Shown piece after piece: positions 59,128 through 64,000 of a stretch of 64,000 bases of DNA (position 1 is its first letter; the number at the start of each line of letters is the position of its first letter). The position numbers and the translations under genes are program-made. This DNA comes from Proteobacteria bacterium UBA2363 (GTDB lineage Bacteria; Pseudomonadota; Gammaproteobacteria; Xanthomonadales; UBA2363), in assembly GCA_002344355.1 (NCBI GenBank), contig DDTN01000017.1, positions 111,070-175,069 on the forward strand, read 5' to 3'. The notes beneath the pieces are model-generated. The model was not told the DNA's origin and made no database searches. It saw only the letters and a program-made list of their open reading frames with translations.

Positions 59128-60033
59128 ATGACCCCGGACCCGTCCAGCCCGTCGCCGTCCGGTACGGCGCGCAGCGGCATCGTGCTGCTCGACAAGCCTG
59201 CCGGGATGAGCTCCAACGCGGCGCTGCAGAAGGTCAGGCGGGCGCTCGGGGCCGCCAAGGCCGGCCACGCCGGCACCCTGGATCCGCTGGCCACCGGCAT
59301 GCTCCCGGTCCTGCTGGGCGAGGCCACCAAGATCGCCGGCCACCTGCTCGGCAAGGACAAGGCCTACCGGGTCGGCGCCCGGCTGGGTGTCACCACCGAC
59401 AGCTACGATGCCGACGGCAGCGTCACCGGGGGCGGCCCGGTGCCCGAGCTGGCCGCGGCCGACCTGCGCCCCCTGCTGGACCGGCTGACCGGCAGGATCC
59501 GGCAACGCCCGCCGGCGTTCTCCGCCCTCAAGCAGGGCGGCGTGCCCCTGTACCGCCGGGCCCGCCGGGGCGAGCCCGTCGACGTCCCGGAAAGGGAGGT
59601 GGACGTGCACGGCATCGGGCTGGTCGCGCTGGCCGGCGACCACCTGGAACTGGAGGTGGTCTGCGGCTCGGGCACCTACATCCGGTCACTGGTCCACGAC
59701 ATCGGCCAGACACTGGGCTGCGGGGCCCATGTCACCTCCCTGCGCCGGCTCTGGGTCGATCCGTTCCGCGAGCGGCCCATGGTCGCGCTGGACGCCGTGC
59801 TTGCCGGAACCGCGCCCGTGCTTCCGGTGCTCGCCGGGCTGGCCGGCTGGCCGACCCTGGTGGCCGGTCCGGAACAGGCGATGGCGATCCGCCAGGGCCG
59901 GCCGGTGGCCCTCACCGGCGCCGCCCCCGGGCGCCTGGCCGTACTGGCCGCACCGGGCGAGCTGCTTGCCCTGGTGGAGGTCGCGGGGGACGGCGGCGCG
60001 CGTTCCCTGCGGGTGTTCAACCCGGTCTGCTGA
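59128..60033 (+). CDS. truB: tRNA pseudouridine(55) synthase TruB
   Basis: It makes pseudouridine-55 in the T-loop of all elongator tRNAs. Catalytic Asp52 is in HAGTLDPLATG; LLDKPAGMSSN is the conserved N-terminal motif, and CGSGTYIRSLVHDIG the second conserved one. A C-terminal PUA-like domain (MAIRQGRPVALTG) closes the 301 residues. The ATG lies 87 nt after rbfA and no strong ribosome site is seen. The downstream rpsO has its own promoter. Confidence 0.97.
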   Translation: MTPDPSSPSPSGTARSGIVLLDKPAGMSSNAALQKVRRALGAAKAGHAGTLDPLATGMLPVLLGEATKIAGHLLGKDKAYRVGARLGVTTDSYDADGSVTGGGPVPELAAADLRPLLDRLTGRIRQRPPAFSALKQGGVPLYRRARRGEPVDVPEREVDVHGIGLVALAGDHLELEVVCGSGTYIRSLVHDIGQTLGCGAHVTSLRRLWVDPFRERPMVALDAVLAGTAPVLPVLAGLAGWPTLVAGPEQAMAIRQGRPVALTGAAPGRLAVLAAPGELLALVEVAGDGGARSLRVFNPVC

Positions 60034-60057
60034 CGCCGGGCCGCGGCGCCCCCGCGC

Positions 60058-60087
60058 TTGTTGCGCATGGCGCGGACCCGCTAGAAT
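60058..60087 (+). promoter_or_regulatory. rpsO-pnp promoter
   Basis: TTGTTG at 60058 and TAGAAT at 60082 are 18 bp apart. A GCTAGAAT extended element is included (60080-60087). The predicted leader of about 95 nt before the rpsO ATG could carry the S15 autoregulatory structure known in E. coli, but I cannot fold it. Confidence 0.65.
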
Positions 60088-60187
60088 GCGGGCTGCCTTC
60101 GCCTCGACCCAAACCATTGATCGCGAATCCACAGGGCGGCCCGGCCACGGTCCGCAGGGGTTCGCTTCGTACATCAGGACCACGGAA

Positions 60188-60457
60188 ATGACACTCAGCG
60201 TCGAAGATACCGCCCGCATCGTCAACGAGCACAAGCGTGCCGCCAACGATACCGGCTCCCCGGAAGTGCAGGTCGCCCTGCTGTCGGCCCGCATCGAGTA
60301 CCTCACCAAGCACTTCGCGGACCACAAGAAGGACCACCACAGCCGTCGTGGCCTGCTCAAGCTGGTCAACCAGCGCCGCCGCCTGCTCGACTACCTCAAG
60401 CGCAAGGACGACGAGCGCTACAAGGCGCTGATCGCCAAGCTCGGCCTGCGCCGCTGA
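60188..60457 (+). CDS. rpsO: 30S ribosomal protein S15
   Basis: 89 residues, the universal length. Family motifs: NDTGSPEVQVALLSARI, LTKHFADHKKDHHSRRGLL (16S helix contact) and RRRLLDYLKRKDDERYKALI. It binds 16S rRNA early in 30S assembly. The ATG starts after CACGGAA. It is followed 26 nt later by pnp, with which it forms the conserved rpsO-pnp pair under its own promoter. Confidence 0.99.
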   Translation: MTLSVEDTARIVNEHKRAANDTGSPEVQVALLSARIEYLTKHFADHKKDHHSRRGLLKLVNQRRRLLDYLKRKDDERYKALIAKLGLRR

Positions 60458-60483
60458 TCGACCGGACGGAAAGGATCCAGGAA

Positions 60484-62583
<2,100 letters not shown>

Positions 62584-62618
62584 TCCATGCCGTGCCGGGC
62601 GACCGGCAAAGGCACGAG

Positions 62619-62654
62619 CGAGAAGGGCCCCGCCAGGGGCTCTTCTCGTTTTCG
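62619..62654 (+). terminator. Intrinsic terminator after pnp
   Basis: A 13-bp stem with one G-T wobble (CGAGAAGGGCCCC/GGGGCTCTTCTCG) around GCCA, followed by TTTTC. It begins 36 nt after the stop and closes the rpsO-pnp transcript. Confidence 0.8.
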
Positions 62655-62716
62655 GATGTCTGGCGATAGGGTGTCCGCGGGAGTAGCATCCGTGCCTGAG
62701 CGGAAACGGCCTGCGG

Positions 62717-62790
62717 CCACCACCATTGGCCGCTGACTCAACGGGTCAAGTCCCGCCGGCCACCGCCATCGACCGTTGACACCCGCTCAA
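62717..62790 (+). repeat. Imperfect tandem repeat of about 32 bp
   Basis: Two copies begin CCACCACCATTGGCCG and CCACCGCCATCGACCG and both end in a GxTCAA motif (at 62749 and 62790). About a quarter of positions differ, and the second copy is 2 bp shorter. The cause is unknown. Confidence 0.4.
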
Positions 62791-63000
62791 CTCCGGACCA
62801 TTGTGTTGGGAGGGTTGTTATCGAACGGCAGGCGGCGTTCCCACATGAGAGTGGTCAAGAGGCTGTCCGCACTGAAGGTCCGTGCCATTGCGAGTCCCGG
62901 AACGTCCGATTGGAGGCAGCCGGAGGATCCGTGGCACTAGATCTCGACCCGGGTAATACACCAAGAACGGCATCCGTTGCACTTTTTTCATTGGGCCGGT

Positions 63001-63008
63001 GCTAGAGT
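63001..63008 (+). promoter_or_regulatory. Minus-10 element GCTAGAGT before the protease frame
   Basis: A GCTAnnnT element 33 nt before the ATG at 63041. Confidence 0.4.
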
Positions 63009-63040
63009 CGGACGCGTCCACTCGTGCAGGGGATGCCACA

Positions 63041-64000
63041 ATGCGACGTTTGATCTCTGGATGCCTGCTGGCACTCGCGCTGGTCGCCAGTTCCCACGCG
63101 CAGACGCCCTTGTTTCTTGACGTGCAGCCGTCCTTGCCCGGCGGGTCACCGCCGCCGACCGTCAATGCCTACTACGATGTTGAGATCGACTTCGACGCGT
63201 TGAGGCACGCTCCGGAAGAACTGGAGATTGCCTTGCCCGATGGCGAGATGTTCATCGCGGAACAAACTCAGTTTCTGTATCGAGCGGGGTACTTGTCACG
63301 CGAGGAATGGGATCCTCCGGGTACGCCGCCGATCTATCCGCATCCGGGCCTGCCCAACGATCAGTTCAGTTACCGCTGGGTCGGTGGCAATTCTCAATAC
63401 GATGTTGCCCTGACCGTCATCGAAGGCCGCCTGACTGGGCTAATTACCGGAACCAAGCGTTATGGCATCCAGCGCCTCGCCTCGGGCGAGTACCGCATGG
63501 CGGATGTTCGTCTGGCCGGCTTTGCCGGCTGTGCGGTCGGGGAAGAGCAGAAAAGAGGACGGCTTGATTCGCCGCGCAGCGAACCGCTCATCACGGTGTC
63601 GATGGTGCGCGAAGTGATCCACCAGCCGCTTGACCAAAGCCAGCGGGGAACATCCCACATTCGCACGGACTTGCTGGTCCCTTGGACGGAGCAGGCCCGT
63701 ATCGACGCGGGCGGCGCACCGGGTGATCCAAACGACACGACAGCGCTCTACGACTTGATCTAGACAGCGGTCGACAATGCTCAGACGGCGTTTCAGAACA
63801 GCCTTACCAATGTCCTCGTGACCCGCTATGTCACGGCACGGGTGACTGGTTTCGCACTTACGGGTGACCCTGTTGGCGACCTCGATGATTTGCGTCAAAA
63901 CGGAACAGTATTGGCGTTGCGCAGCCAGACCGGCACTGATTTGGTTGTTGCTCTCGTCCAGAATTCGGGTACAGCCTGGGCCACCCCTGATTTCAAGGAC
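63041..64000 (+). pseudogene. Secreted reprolysin-like metalloprotease frame broken by an in-frame TAG
   Basis: The frame begins with a signal peptide (RRLISGCLLALALVASSHAQ) followed by a propeptide-like region: DVEIDFDALRHAPEELEIAL, PDGE, RWVGGNSQYDVALTV and GLITGTKRYGIQRL. It then enters the start of a catalytic-type domain (DLLVPWTEQARIDAGG, resembling VDVLVVYTPAAR of M12-like/peptidyl-Asp metallopeptidases). A TAG at 63761-63763 stops it after 240 codons. The same frame then stays open and protein-like to the window end (TAVDNAQTAFQNSLTNV, NGTVLALRSQTGTDLVVAL). CAG to TAG by a single C-to-T change would explain it. The zinc motif would lie beyond the window. Sequencing error or a true pseudogene cannot be separated here. 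Confidence 0.7.

Larger units (their letters stand above)
62584..63040. other. Gap at the change to less GC-rich sequence
   Basis: 457 bp: the pnp terminator, an imperfect 31-33-bp repeat, and the promoter region of the following protease. No credible gene. From about 62.75 kb the sequence becomes visibly richer in A and T. Confidence 0.55.

Overview
The window looks like a chromosomal segment of a very GC-rich gammaproteobacterium, most likely of the Lysobacterales (Xanthomonadales). I infer this from the base composition (about 70% GC by eye, with strong G/C at third codon positions) and from Gram-negative envelope genes (lpxA, bamB, bamE, many lipobox proteins). Conserved blocks also fit: ppiD/fabI, ndk-rlmN-pilW-rodZ-yfgM-bamB-der, smpB/ratA-ratB, hrcA-grpE-dnaK-dnaJ, and metY-rimP-nusA-infB-rbfA-truB-rpsO-pnp. 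I see no insertion sequence, prophage, CRISPR array or replication origin.

Layout. 1-7.1 kb: the end of ppiD, a long gene-poor gap, fabI-mltD-gloB on the minus strand, then a methyltransferase-rnhA-dnaQ operon with stop/start overlaps. 7.1-11.4 kb: a phospho-signalling cluster of a PP2C phosphatase, tRNA-Ser(CGA), a rhomboid protease, a membrane Ser/Thr kinase and a two-FHA membrane protein. 11.7-14.8 kb: a secreted DUF151 protein, lpxA outside its usual operon, yceH and a SlyD-type isomerase. 14.9-18.3 kb: an ECF-like sigma factor directly before a kinase with TPR repeats. 18.4-24.1 kb: envelope genes (lipoprotein hydrolase, DUF6600/FecR-like protein with a very long Arg/Pro tail, two small exported proteins, a membrane cytochrome c) and a cold-shock gene with a long leader.

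24.2-37.0 kb: a beta-oxidation pair (fadN-type and thiolase) diverging from the ndk-to-der block, then moeB with an N-terminal rhodanese domain and folD. 37.0-43.6 kb: a degenerate GGDEF-like protein, a DUF4124 protein, smpB diverging from ratA-ratB, an M3 peptidase lipoprotein, and bamE diverging from fur. 43.6-50.3 kb: recN diverging from the heat-shock operon, which has a sigma-32-like promoter. 50.3-53.5 kb: a PhzF enzyme, an MscS channel, and a second ECF sigma factor with a membrane partner. 53.5-62.7 kb: the initiator-tRNA/nusA/infB translation operon. After the pnp terminator the sequence becomes visibly less GC-rich and carries a secreted metalloprotease reading frame broken by an in-frame TAG.

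How it works together: most of the window is conserved information processing and envelope assembly. The lineage-specific parts are two eukaryotic-type kinase modules, two ECF sigma factors and several exported proteins without clear function. Promoters are often recognisable as an extended minus-10 element of the form GCTAnnnT, and several lie so close to the start codon that leaderless transcripts are likely.
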